From: Phycisphaerae bacterium
GTDB taxonomy: Bacteria > Planctomycetota > Phycisphaerae > UBA1845 > PWPN01
Direction of reading: 5' to 3'
Assembly (NCBI GenBank): GCA_035384605.1
Contig: DAOOIV010000008.1
Coordinates: 1-64,000 of the forward strand
Length of the DNA: 64,000 nucleotides
Shown here: in pieces, positions 51,904-60,663 of the stretch
Position numbering within the stretch: the stretch's first letter is position 1
Layout: each line of letters opens with the position of its first letter
The notes under the pieces: generated by a model
Told to the model about the DNA's origin: nothing
Seen by the model: the letters and a program-made list of their open reading frames with translations, nothing else
The model's database searches: none
Translations under genes and position numbers: made by a program

Positions 51904-53490
51904 TCAACCGACATGCACCGAATTGGCGGGGGCCAGCCTCGCAGGGACAGCCGGTCCGGCAACTGCCTCCGCCTCCGGCAGCGGGCGCGGTCTCGACGAG
52001 AGGCCGGCTTCCGGGCGGGAGATCCAACCGATGGTTAGAAACGAAACGGCATAGATGGCCAGAAAAACGCTGAATGCCGGCCCGTGAACGGCGGTGACAT
52101 AGATCGCCCAAGTGGCCGAACAGTATGCACCGATCAACATCTCCGCGAACCACAGCCGGCGGAACCTCTGGGCCTTATAGCGACTGGTGAACCTGGCATT
52201 CCGGGTGCTGCCGGATTTCGGCGTGCGCACGAACTCGCCCCCTCGTACGTACAGGCCGCGGATGACCGCCAGGGCGTTGTTGATCGACAAACCGGTGCCA
52301 AGAAGCAGCATCACCGGCGTCATTCGCACGCCGCCGAGGCCGCCGCCCAGATGGTAGCGGGCATAGCCGTAAACGATCGGCGAGGCCACAACCGTGAGAA
52401 TCATCAATCCCCAGCCGAACACAAAGCACCACCAGAACGGAAGCGGATCAACCATCGCGAGCATGGGCCGGGCCAGCAGCGCCAGCATCAGGGTCCAGAG
52501 ATAGACCGCGTAATGAGTCAAATGTAGCGTGGCCTCGATCTTGTGCGACAGGCCCAGGGATGACCGCCAGATTCTGGGCAGCAGCTTGATCGCCGTCTGG
52601 ACACCCCCTGTGGCCCACCGCCGCTGCTGCGCCTTCAGGGCGCTGATCGTGCTCGGCAATTCCGCGGGACAGGCCAGTTCCAGACAGTAGTCGATTCGCC
52701 AGCCGGCGAGCTGGACACGGTAAGACAGGTCGAGATCCTCCGTCAAGGTGTCGGCAGACCAGCCTCCGACGGCCGGATCCTCAATGGCCGCCTTGCGCCA
52801 GATGCCGGCCGTGCCGTTGAAGTTCATCATCAGGCCGTTCCAAGCTCGCGCCCCCTGCTCGACTGCAAAATGCGCGTCCAAGGCCACCGACTGGGCTTTC
52901 GTCAGCCAGGATTCTTCCTGGTTCAGGTGCGCCCAGCGGCCTTGGACGCACGCCACCTTCTCATCTCGGGCCAGCAACGGCACCGCGCGACGAAGGAAAT
53001 CCTTCGGGGGCACGAAGTCAGCATCAAAAATCGCCACAAGCGGATGACGACAATGAGCCAGACCGGCTTTCAAGGCCCCGGCTTTGAATCCCTGCCGGTT
53101 GTCGCGGTGAAGAACTTCGATATCGACACCCTGTTCCCGCAACCTGCGAGCGGTGCGATCGACCAGCAGGCGGGTTTCGTCCGTGCTGTCATCCAGAACC
53201 TGTATCGAATGCTTGCCACGAGGATAGTCCATCGCCGCCACCGCTTCCATGACCCGAGTGGCAACATCGGCCTCGTTGTAGATGGGGATCTGCGTGGTGA
53301 CGCCCGGCCACTCGCGCTCCGGTGTGTTGGCGAGGTAGTGGTCTACGAATGCTCGTTGCTCGGCACCCTTGACGCTGCGGCGGCGATGAAAAAGGAACAG
53401 CAGTATATAAAGGTGCAAACCGTAGACGGACAACATGGCCGTACTGACCATGAACAGTCCCACAAGGACGGCATCGAACCAATTACTCAC
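51904..53490 (-). CDS. family 2 glycosyltransferase, cellulose-synthase-like
   Basis: 528 residues. Two N-terminal helices, then the GT-A domain (VTTQIPIYNEADVATRVMEA, LDDSTDET, IFDADFVPPKDFL, TEDLDLSYR) with Q(Q/R)RW in QQRRWATGGVQT. Four to five C-terminal helices follow. These are the D, DxD, TED and QxxRW motifs of processive beta-glycosyltransferases. It polymerises a beta-linked surface glycan. No PilZ domain or BcsB partner is encoded nearby. It is convergent with the DegT gene. Confidence 0.92.
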   Translation of the reverse strand: MSNWFDAVLVGLFMVSTAMLSVYGLHLYILLFLFHRRRSVKGAEQRAFVDHYLANTPEREWPGVTTQIPIYNEADVATRVMEAVAAMDYPRGKHSIQVLDDSTDETRLLVDRTARRLREQGVDIEVLHRDNRQGFKAGALKAGLAHCRHPLVAIFDADFVPPKDFLRRAVPLLARDEKVACVQGRWAHLNQEESWLTKAQSVALDAHFAVEQGARAWNGLMMNFNGTAGIWRKAAIEDPAVGGWSADTLTEDLDLSYRVQLAGWRIDYCLELACPAELPSTISALKAQQRRWATGGVQTAIKLLPRIWRSSLGLSHKIEATLHLTHYAVYLWTLMLALLARPMLAMVDPLPFWWCFVFGWGLMILTVVASPIVYGYARYHLGGGLGGVRMTPVMLLLGTGLSINNALAVIRGLYVRGGEFVRTPKSGSTRNARFTSRYKAQRFRRLWFAEMLIGAYCSATWAIYVTAVHGPAFSVFLAIYAVSFLTIGWISRPEAGLSSRPRPLPEAEAVAGPAVPARLAPANSVHVG

Positions 53491-53814
53491 TGCGACCCGC
53501 CTCGCGCCGCGCGGCCAATAGACAAAACAAACCTCGGCGACCGGCCGTCAATGCCGCAGCCGCCCGTTCAAGAAAAGCCGTGGATACCCACGCTTTGAGC
53601 ACGACACCCTGCGCCGCGGGTGCCGATTGCCCGCGTCATCCTCTGGTCATCCCAATCATGGCGAGCCGCTCCGTCCATGTGCCTGATTTGGGACCGCATC
53701 GAGAAGCCATTGGCTGTCACATTAATTGTGCCTGGGCGGGCTGTCAACGAAGAGCGGTGAATGCCCCCTGACAAGCGGAACGTGGCGACGGCGGCATACC
53801 GGGGGTGCGCGACC
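53491..53814. other. non-coding gap upstream of the repeat
   Basis: No gene recognised. It contains the 5' region of the minus-strand glycosyltransferase gene. A few GC-rich inverted repeats (CCGCGGG-type) were seen but no clear promoter. Confidence 0.4.
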
Positions 53815-54140
53815 GTCTGGACGGGCATGCCGACCGGTCCAGGTTGGGCGATCAACCTCTTCAAGGGGTGTTCCCGCCAAAGGCGGGCTGACAGGCCGGC
53901 CGTTATACGGCCGGTTGGTGGTCGCCCACGGTTCTTCCCTTTCCTTTCCAGGGTCTCGGCCCGTTAAAACGGCCCCCGATGGGGTAACACAGCGAAGGAG
54001 GAATTGGCCGACCGTGAACCAGTCGTAAAAGACCGGCCTATTTGCCCTTCGGGAAAGACCGCTGAATCGCTCTGCTTTCGGCTTGCGTTCACGACAACCG
54101 GCTCAGCCGCCAGAAGTGCCGCCGCTTCTGTCACGGGCCC
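53815..54140 (+). repeat. hairpin-rich dispersed non-coding repeat, copy 2
   Basis: Second copy of the element at 4725-5081, same orientation. It keeps CCCGCC-AAA-GGCGGG, GGCCG-TTATA-CGGCC and the GACCGTGAACCAGTCGTAAA core, but lacks one stem-loop of about 30 bp and has lost the AGACCGCT/AGCGGTCT pairing. It ends 27 bp before the -35 box of the argB promoter, so it is not part of the argB leader. Confidence 0.8.
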
Positions 54141-54167
54141 ACATAACGGCGGCGGCCTTGCCGGATC

Positions 54168-54196
54168 TTGACTTGCCCGGCGGTGATTCGTAACGT
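54168..54196 (+). promoter_or_regulatory. argB promoter
   Basis: TTGACT (54168-54173), 17-nt spacer, TAACGT (54191-54196). Gives a leader of about 28 nt ending in AAAGGA before the GTG start. The TTG of the -35 was tested as a start codon and rejected. Confidence 0.6.
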
Positions 54197-54230
54197 TTGC
54201 GTTTCGTTTTCAGTGAAAGGAACCCAAGCC

Positions 54231-55106
54231 GTGCAGGAAGCCATCGCCAAGGCAGGATCCCTGATCGAAGCTCTGCCATATATCCAAGGATATTACGACA
54301 AGATCGTGGTGGTGAAACTGGGCGGTTCGGTCATGGATAACCCCGAGACCGAAAGGGAACTGCTGCGAGACGTAGTGTTCATGAACTACGTCGGAATGCA
54401 GCCGATCATCGTGCATGGCGGCGGTAAAGAGATCAATGCGGCGATGGACGACGCGGGCCTTGAGCCGGTTTTTGTCCAAGGACTTCGCTATACGGACGAC
54501 CGAACGCTGGCTATCGCCGAGCAGGTTCTCTGCGGCCGCATCAACCGACGGCTCGTCGAGACGCTGGAATCGCTCGGTGTTGCGGCTATCGGGCTGAACA
54601 GTCTGACAAGCTGTGTCTTGTTCGCCGAGCAGATGTATCTATGTGGGGAGGAGAACCGCCGGATCGATGTCGGCTACGTCGGAAAGATCGAGAGAGTCAA
54701 CGCCAGGATTCTCGAGCTGCTCTGTGAGGCCGACACGATTCCCGTCATCGCCCCGATTGCCCGTGACCGCAGCGGAGGCAAGCTGAACTGCAATGCCGAC
54801 ACGGCAGCCGGCGAGGTAGCCGCGGCCGTCAAGGCCGAAAAACTGGTGATGGTCTCGGACACTCACGGCATCCGCGAGAATCCCAAAGATCCCGAGTCCT
54901 TCCGCCCGACGCTCAACCGGAAGGAAATCACCGATTTCATGAACCGCGGCATCATCGACAAAGGAATGGTCCCGAAGGTTCAGGCTTGCCTGCGGGCCCT
55001 GGAGGCCGGAACCCGGAAGGCTCATATCATCGACGGCCGCATCCCTCACTCACTGCTCCTGGAGATCTTTACCGACAAGGGGATCGGCACGCAGATTCTG
55101 CAGTAA
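54231..55106 (+). CDS. argB: acetylglutamate kinase
   Basis: 291 residues from the GTG at 54231 (AAAGGA upstream). Phosphorylates N-acetyl-L-glutamate in arginine biosynthesis, in the cytoplasm. Motifs: VVVKLGGSVMDN (nucleotide-binding glycine loop), PIIVHGGGKEINAAM, LRYTDDRTLAIAEQVL, LNCNADTAAGEVAAAVKAEKL and IDKGMVPKVQACLRAL. It is a stand-alone gene here; no other arg genes neighbour it. Confidence 0.95.
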   Translation: MQEAIAKAGSLIEALPYIQGYYDKIVVVKLGGSVMDNPETERELLRDVVFMNYVGMQPIIVHGGGKEINAAMDDAGLEPVFVQGLRYTDDRTLAIAEQVLCGRINRRLVETLESLGVAAIGLNSLTSCVLFAEQMYLCGEENRRIDVGYVGKIERVNARILELLCEADTIPVIAPIARDRSGGKLNCNADTAAGEVAAAVKAEKLVMVSDTHGIRENPKDPESFRPTLNRKEITDFMNRGIIDKGMVPKVQACLRALEAGTRKAHIIDGRIPHSLLLEIFTDKGIGTQILQ

Positions 55107-55223
55107 AGATATGCTTTGAGTCCCCAGGAAACGTACCGGATCACCCCTGCCTGCGTTCAGAGCACGCAGTGGGGCAGACGTACCACCGGCAAGGACGGGG
55201 CGCGATCAACCGCCAAAAGCAGA

Positions 55224-55256
55224 TGGGGCGAACCAGCACTTCTCTGATTCGCCCCA
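55224..55256. terminator. hairpin between argB and the Cys-rich peptide genes
   Basis: TGGGGCGAA (55224-55232) pairs perfectly with TTCGCCCCA (55248-55256). It lies 117 nt after argB and 67 nt past the stop of the minus-strand peptide gene at 55324. On the minus strand CTGCTTTTGG follows, making it the likelier terminator for that gene. Confidence 0.55.
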
Positions 55257-55323
55257 AATCTCTTGCCGTGTCGTATTCCGACTCGGGTTCTGCAACCCTT
55301 GTCGGTTACCCTGATTACAGGGA

Positions 55324-55467
55324 TTAGGCCGCCGGCATCGCGCCCATGAGCAGCTCGAGAAGGTTCACCAGGACCCCCGCGGTGCAGCAACTGATCTTGG
55401 GCATGCAGCCGCAGCCACAACCAAACAGGGTTGCCGCCGACACGATCGCAAACATGACTTTCTTCAT
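55324..55467 (-). CDS. Cys-rich mini-lipoprotein-like peptide, copy 1
   Basis: 47 residues; AAGGAG 7 nt before the ATG at 55465-55467. The N-terminus MKKVMFAIVSAATLFGC reads as a lipoprotein or secretion signal with Cys at the cleavage position. A Cys-rich loop follows (GCGCMPKISCC), then a hydrophobic, mildly amphipathic tail ending LLELLMGAMPAA. It is 395 bp from a close second copy, and promoter, leader and gene were duplicated together. Function unknown; metal binding, a toxin-like peptide or a small envelope lipoprotein are possible. Confidence 0.68.
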   Translation of the reverse strand: MKKVMFAIVSAATLFGCGCGCMPKISCCTAGVLVNLLELLMGAMPAA

Positions 55468-55721
55468 CGTTCTTCTCCTTTAGAAGATACTGGCGAGCTC
55501 AGAACCTCAGGCCGCCAAAACCAACAAACAGGGAAACACTTCCACTCACGTCAGGTTATCGGCGCTCATCCACCGTGACGTCCGTTACTCCCGCCTCACG
55601 TCCTAGCCTTGCGATTCCCACCCATGCCCCGGATCCCCGCAATCAGTTTCCTCAGAACATCCGTCGCGATCCAATCCGGGCCCTCGTGACCCTTTCGGTC
55701 ACTCCGATCACAACACAAGGA

Positions 55722-55862
55722 TTAGGCCGCAGGCATCGCGCCCAGCAACAGCTCAAGGAGGTCCACCAGGACACCCGCGGTGCAGCACCCGATCTTCGGC
55801 ATGCAGCAGCCACACGCAAACAGAGTTGCCGCCGACACAATCGCAAACATGACTTTCTTCAT
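55722..55862 (-). CDS. Cys-rich mini-lipoprotein-like peptide, copy 2
   Basis: 46 residues; same ribosome site and start (MKKVMFAIVSAATLFAC), then GCCMPKIGCCTAGVLVD, ending LLELLLGAMPAA. It differs from copy 1 by one deleted residue and a handful of substitutions, mostly conservative. The reading frame is intact in both copies, which argues for selection on the peptide. The duplicated unit covers the gene and about 95 bp upstream. Confidence 0.68.
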   Translation of the reverse strand: MKKVMFAIVSAATLFACGCCMPKIGCCTAGVLVDLLELLLGAMPAA

Positions 55863-56076
55863 CGTTCTTCTCCTTTGAAGATACTGGCTAGCACAAAACC
55901 TCAGGCCGCCAAAAAAACAAACAGAGGAAAACTTCCACTCACGTCCAGGCATCGGCGTCACTGCGCCGAGTTGTTCAAAACTACCTCGCGCCATGGCACC
56001 CAGGTGATGACCTGGGAATACGGCAGACCTATAAACATCGGTCGCATAGCATAGTGTCCATGAGTTAGCTTGACAA

Positions 56077-56103
56077 GGGGTCCAGCATGAAAAGCTGGAC
56101 CCC
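56077..56103. terminator. strong isolated hairpin
   Basis: GGGGTCCAGC (56077-56086) and GCTGGACCCC (56094-56103) form a perfect 10-bp stem over ATGAAAA. No gene ends at it in either direction, so it may be an RNA-processing or insulating element. A TTGACA hexamer sits directly to its left. Confidence 0.4.
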
Positions 56104-56265
56104 GCACATTGCTCACAGGCAGAACCAACCGCGCCTCAGGCCTTTCGACCGTATTCCGTCTGCCTATATGGACATCCTTCATTCTATCGGACGACCGAAA
56201 CCATATCCTACAATCCGATTCAATGCAACCCCCCATGCCCCAAAAAAACCGCAGGCATCCTTCCT

Positions 56266-56295
56266 TTGACTCGCCCGCCAAAGACGCTGTACATT
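56266..56295 (+). promoter_or_regulatory. probable promoter of the ABC ATPase gene
   Basis: TTGACT (56266-56271), 18-nt spacer, TACATT (56290-56295); about 90 nt upstream of the ATG at 56391. Confidence 0.6.
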
Positions 56296-56390
56296 ACCGC
56301 CCAACTCACAAGCGGCAAGGGCGAAAGGGGGTCAAAATCGGCCAAGATAGGCGATTCTTAGCCTCTATCCAGATTGCAGCTCTTCACAAA

Positions 56391-57191
56391 ATGAGCCTTA
56401 TCCACCTATCAAACATCACGATGGTTCGTCAAGGGCAGCGGATTCTGGCGGATATCACCTGGCATGTCAAGAAGGGCCAGCATTGGGCCTTGTTGGGCGC
56501 CAACGGTTCCGGAAAAACCACCCTGCTCAAGGTCATCACGGGATATGAATGGCCCACAACAGGGTCTGTGACGGTTCTTCGTCAATCATTTGGGAAGTGC
56601 AATTTGCCTGAATTCCGCAAGCAGGTGGGATGGGCCAGCAGTGCGATTGAAAGCCGGTTACCCGTCTATGAACGCGCGATCGACATCGTGGCGTCGGGCT
56701 TCTTTGCGTCAATCGGCCTTTACCGGCAGCCCTCCGAGGCCGAGTGGCTTACGGCAACAGAAATCATTCGACATGTCGGCGGCGACCAGATCATGCACCG
56801 CCCCTTCGGCCTGCTTTCACAAGGAGAGCAACGCCGGATTGTGATCGCCAGGGCTCTGGTCAATCGGCCGCAACTCTTGCTGCTCGATGAACCGTGTGCA
56901 GGACTCGACCCGGCCGCCAGAGAGAGCCTCCTCGCCGACTTGGAACGCTTGGCACGATCGCCGCACGCACCGACCATCATCATGGTCACACACCATGTTG
57001 AAGAGATCGGCCCCTGGATCGGCCACGTTCTGGTACTCAAGAACGGTACTGTGTTGAAAGCAGGACCCAAGAACGAGACCCTCACAACCCCCGTTCTTTC
57101 GGAAGCGCTCGGTTGTCTCTGTGAGGTCGAGAAGCTGGGCGATCGCTATCGGCTGACCCTGATCGGGGGCCAATCCTGTTCCCCCACCTGA
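56391..57191 (+). CDS. ABC transporter ATP-binding protein (ModF/YbbA-like single domain)
   Basis: 266 residues from the ATG at 56391; no clear Shine-Dalgarno. Walker A LLGANGSGKTTLLKVI, Q-loop RKQVGWASSAI, signature LLSQGEQRRIVIARAL (with LSQGE in place of LSGGQ), Walker B LLLLDEPCAGLDPAARE, H-loop VTHHVEEI. The ATPase partner subunits are not adjacent. The LSQGE signature and 'single ATPase' context resemble ModF-type or molybdate/iron-linked ATPases; the substrate is unknown. Confidence 0.9.
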   Translation: MSLIHLSNITMVRQGQRILADITWHVKKGQHWALLGANGSGKTTLLKVITGYEWPTTGSVTVLRQSFGKCNLPEFRKQVGWASSAIESRLPVYERAIDIVASGFFASIGLYRQPSEAEWLTATEIIRHVGGDQIMHRPFGLLSQGEQRRIVIARALVNRPQLLLLDEPCAGLDPAARESLLADLERLARSPHAPTIIMVTHHVEEIGPWIGHVLVLKNGTVLKAGPKNETLTTPVLSEALGCLCEVEKLGDRYRLTLIGGQSCSPT

Positions 57192-57367
57192 TTCTCCACG
57201 GCGATCGCATCTCGAAAAACCACACGACCAGGGGCGTCGAACCGTCAATGCTTTGCATCGGCTCCTCATATTCAGATAGAATGACGAATCCTGGAAAGCC
57301 CAGATCCGCTTGCTGAATTGCAGGCGGCAGGGAGGCTATCCATCAGCATCTCGGCAATGGAGGTCCG

Positions 57368-58804
57368 ATGCGGCGCATAGCCATCATCAACCAAAAGGGC
57401 GGAGTGGGTAAGACCACGACGACGATCAACGTCGGGGCGGCTCTGGCAAGGATGGGGCATCGGGTCCTGCTGATCGACCTCGATCCACAGGCGCATCTGA
57501 CCCTCCATCTCGGACAGGATCCTACCTCCGGTCAGATCGGCGTCTACGAAATGCTTACCGACTCAGCCACGGTGGCCAAAGCCCGTCGCAGGATCGCCAG
57601 CAACCTTTGGATCTGCTCGGCAAGTATCGACCTTGCCGGTGCAGAAGTCGAACTGGTTAACGTCGTGGGACGGGAGGTCATTCTTCGCGATCTGCTGGAT
57701 CAGCATATCAACTCGAGCAAGACGGCTCCCTATGATTATGTGTTGATGGATTGCCCCCCGTCGCTGAACATTCTGACCCTCAACGCCCTGTGTGCTGCGA
57801 CCGAAGTCCTGATCCCCCTCCAACCGCACTATCTGGCCCTCCAGGGTCTGAGCAAGCTGCTCGAAACGGTGGCGGTGGTCAGCAAACGCATCAACCCCGC
57901 CCTCAAGGTGACCGGCGTGGTCGTGTGCATGAACGAGTCGGGGACCAAGCTGGCGGGCGAAGTGATCGACGACGTGCGGTCATTCTTTGCCCAGGCCCGC
58001 GGCACTGGTGTTCCATGGAGTGATACACGCGTGCTTCGGACGGTCATCCGCCGGAATATCAAATTGGCCGAGTCGCCCAGCTACGGCAAGAGCATTTTCG
58101 AATACGCTCCGGACAGCCATGGGGCCGAAGACTACCTTCAGCTTGCGGCGGAACTTGACTCGCCCGAGACAAACGCGGCAACGAAGCAGCCCTCTGAGCC
58201 TGCTGAGTCGAAAAAGGCCGAGGTCTTCGCACGAGGAACGGCCTCTTTGCCGAATATCCAACCCGCGAAGTCTGAGCCGCCCGAGAAAACGAAGCCCGAG
58301 TCTCCCGCCGCAACTGCGCCCCAACCCGAGAGATTGGTGAAGCGGCGGCCGGCTCACGTGCAGAGAACGGCCGCGCAGCACTCAAACAAGCAACAGCAAA
58401 CCAAGACGCCCGGAATCGATCCTGCGTTGGCGGTCCTGGTACCCGCCAAACCGGCCACTGCCGTGCTGCATTCTCACAAACCGGCAAGAGCCAAGACGGC
58501 CGGAGCATCCGACTCCGCTTCCCAGACCAAACCGGTCCCTGTTGTCGAGCCGCGCTATGGTTCGACACAATCGTCCTGCTCCCCGTCGTCATCCCGACCC
58601 GAACCGCCCAAGCGCAAGATTCGATCGACGCAGTTGAAGGCTTCCGACTCGGGAGATCCAACCGGTAAAAACGCCGTGCAGGCGGGCGTCGCTAGCGAAC
58701 ACGCCGTTGTGGAGGCCTCCGTCGTGCCTCCCTCTTTGCCGCCGGCGCCGGCGGAACCTGCAACCCCCCCTGCCAGGAACGCCCGGCCGGCAAAGGCCGT
58801 CTGA
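57368..58804 (+). CDS. ParA/Soj-family ATPase with long disordered tail
   Basis: 478 residues. ParA domain about 1-255: deviant Walker A NQKGGVGKTTTTIN, LIDLDPQAHLTLHLG, VLMDCPPSLNIL, AGEVIDDVRSFF, then LAESPSYGKSIFEYAP. The last ~220 residues are Ala/Pro/Lys/Glu-rich and low complexity with no fold. ParA proteins pull ParB-bound DNA or protein cargo across the nucleoid. No parB lies next to it, so it may position another cargo; the tail could bind DNA through its basic segments. Convergent with the kinase gene (25-nt gap). Confidence 0.9.
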   Translation: MRRIAIINQKGGVGKTTTTINVGAALARMGHRVLLIDLDPQAHLTLHLGQDPTSGQIGVYEMLTDSATVAKARRRIASNLWICSASIDLAGAEVELVNVVGREVILRDLLDQHINSSKTAPYDYVLMDCPPSLNILTLNALCAATEVLIPLQPHYLALQGLSKLLETVAVVSKRINPALKVTGVVVCMNESGTKLAGEVIDDVRSFFAQARGTGVPWSDTRVLRTVIRRNIKLAESPSYGKSIFEYAPDSHGAEDYLQLAAELDSPETNAATKQPSEPAESKKAEVFARGTASLPNIQPAKSEPPEKTKPESPAATAPQPERLVKRRPAHVQRTAAQHSNKQQQTKTPGIDPALAVLVPAKPATAVLHSHKPARAKTAGASDSASQTKPVPVVEPRYGSTQSSCSPSSSRPEPPKRKIRSTQLKASDSGDPTGKNAVQAGVASEHAVVEASVVPPSLPPAPAEPATPPARNARPAKAV

Positions 58805-58829
58805 GCGTTGCACCAGTTCCGATGGAAGC

Positions 58830-60449
58830 CTACGAATCGCTCTTTCTTTTGCCCGCGTCAAGACACGACCGGACTGCGGTGGCCAATTCGGCGAGTTCAA
58901 ACGGCTTGCGAAGCAGACCTGCCGCGCCCTGTTTGCCAAGACGTCTCAACCACGCGTCAGTCGGCGATCGAGTCATCAAGAGAATCGGCGCGTCTGGACA
59001 ATGCTTGCGGATCAGTCTCACAGGACTGACGCGAGACAGATGCGAGATCTCCGCATCGAGCAGCACCAGGTCAATATCATCTGAATTGGTTCCCAGAAAA
59101 GCCAGCGCCGAGGCCAGATCAGCCCGTCCGACGGTGCAATAACCCAGCGAAGACAACTTGGCTTCGGTGGCTTGCAGGTCGGCGGTCTGCTGGTCGATCA
59201 ACAGAACGGTTTCGCTGCCTCGCGGCGGGGCGTTCGCGGCTTGGGCAACGGCCGGCCGCCCGGAAGACTCCCAAGGTGCTACCGGCAGCCACACGGACGC
59301 AACGGTACCCTTGCCCAAAACGCTCTCAATACGAATCTGGCCCTGGTGGCTGTGAACGATGCCTTGCGTGGCGGCCAGCCCCATGCCGCGTCCGGTGGGT
59401 TTGGTGGTGAAGAAGGGATCGAAGACTCTGCCCACGGTTTCTTCGTTCATACCGCAGCCGTGGTCCCGCACCTGAAGCCGGACATAGCGACCCGCCGGCA
59501 GCCCGAGAACCGCCGCCTGATCGGCGTCCAACTCCTCGCAAACGGTGGACAACTCGATCAAGCCCGACTGTCCGCTGGCCTCGACCGCGTTAAGGCACAG
59601 GTTCATGATCACCTGCTCCATCTGGGCCGGATCCGCGATGATCCGAGGCAGATCCGGAACCAGATCGGCCTTCAGTTCGATCCGTCGAGGAGTGGTTCGA
59701 CGAACGATCCGGAGCACCGATTCGACGTGGCGGTTGAGATTCGTGGGCTCCGGCTTCTGCAATCCGCCCCGCGCAAAGGCCAATAGCTGACGGGTCAGCG
59801 CCGAGGCCCGTTCCGCGGCGTCCATCACGTCTCGCAACAAGTCCTTGACCTTGGCGGGAACCGGATCCTTCCGCAGGACGATGGACAAATTCCCGATGAT
59901 CACCGCGAGCAGATTGCCGAAGTCGTGAGCAACGCCGCCCGCAAGAGTCCCGATGCTTTGCAGCTTCTGCGATTGCAGGAGTTGAGCCTGGAGACGGTTG
60001 CGATCGGTCACGTCGTTCGCGACGCCGATAACACTGGTAATCTCTCCCCGTTGATCTCGAACGGGCGAGTACCAGACTTCGAAGCTGCGCTCTCGATAAC
60101 TCAGCGGCGAAGTGAACGTCTCGCCTGAAAGGACTCGTTCAAAGTCCGCTACGATCTGCGGAGCATCAAGGAAAACCTCTCGCACCGATCGGCCCACCAG
60201 ATCCTGCGACCGGAGGCTTAAACGCTCGAGCGGCTTGCCCTCGCACAGGATGATCGTGCCGTCCCGCTCGATGGCGAACAGAACGATCGGCGATCTCTCG
60301 GCGATGAACCGCAGTCGCTCCTCGCTCTTGCGGAGGGCCTCGACTGCCTGTACATGCGCTTGCTCGATCCGTTCAAGCTCGCGAATCCGGGCCTTCAGGG
60401 CGGCGATTTCCGCCTGCAAATCAGCCACCGATGAGCCGGCCTCAGACAT
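58830..60449 (-). CDS. hybrid PAS sensor histidine kinase with receiver domain
   Basis: 539 residues, cytoplasmic. N-terminal coiled coil (about 5-40), PAS domain (about 45-150), H-box GGVAHDFGNLLAVII, ATPase with N-box MNLCLNAVEAS, G1 DHGCGMNEETVG and G2 GRGMGLAATQG. A C-terminal receiver domain (about 425-535) has the phospho-acceptor Asp in LVLLDAEIS and Lys in LRKPFE. Its acidic pocket is only LIDQQ (one Asp instead of two), so phosphorylation there may be weak or absent. No cognate regulator gene adjoins it. Confidence 0.9.
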   Translation of the reverse strand: MSEAGSSVADLQAEIAALKARIRELERIEQAHVQAVEALRKSEERLRFIAERSPIVLFAIERDGTIILCEGKPLERLSLRSQDLVGRSVREVFLDAPQIVADFERVLSGETFTSPLSYRERSFEVWYSPVRDQRGEITSVIGVANDVTDRNRLQAQLLQSQKLQSIGTLAGGVAHDFGNLLAVIIGNLSIVLRKDPVPAKVKDLLRDVMDAAERASALTRQLLAFARGGLQKPEPTNLNRHVESVLRIVRRTTPRRIELKADLVPDLPRIIADPAQMEQVIMNLCLNAVEASGQSGLIELSTVCEELDADQAAVLGLPAGRYVRLQVRDHGCGMNEETVGRVFDPFFTTKPTGRGMGLAATQGIVHSHQGQIRIESVLGKGTVASVWLPVAPWESSGRPAVAQAANAPPRGSETVLLIDQQTADLQATEAKLSSLGYCTVGRADLASALAFLGTNSDDIDLVLLDAEISHLSRVSPVRLIRKHCPDAPILLMTRSPTDAWLRRLGKQGAAGLLRKPFELAELATAVRSCLDAGKRKSDS

Positions 60450-60663
60450 CCCGTCGCTCCGGAAGTATCCGATCGTTCCCGCTGCGTTTCAGAATCCCGG
60501 TGCGGTCCCGCCATCCCGCCGATCCGGTGACGGTTGCAACGGTACCCCACGCCGCTTCAGAACGTACGCCTATCGTAGATGAAAGAAGACGTAGAGTAAA
60601 TCGCGCGTGCCGAAAAGATGTCATCAGCCCGCCACGGGCCGATTGCCCCCGGATGCGAGCGCA

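Noticed and set aside
54168..54170. TTG start codon for argB
   Set aside because: It is the first three bases of the TTGACT -35 box; the GTG at 54231 has a ribosome site and gives the family N-terminus.
55958..56281. 107-codon minus-strand open frame upstream of the second Cys-rich gene
   Set aside because: It crosses the strong hairpin at 56077-56103, has no ribosome site and shows no recognisable protein feature.
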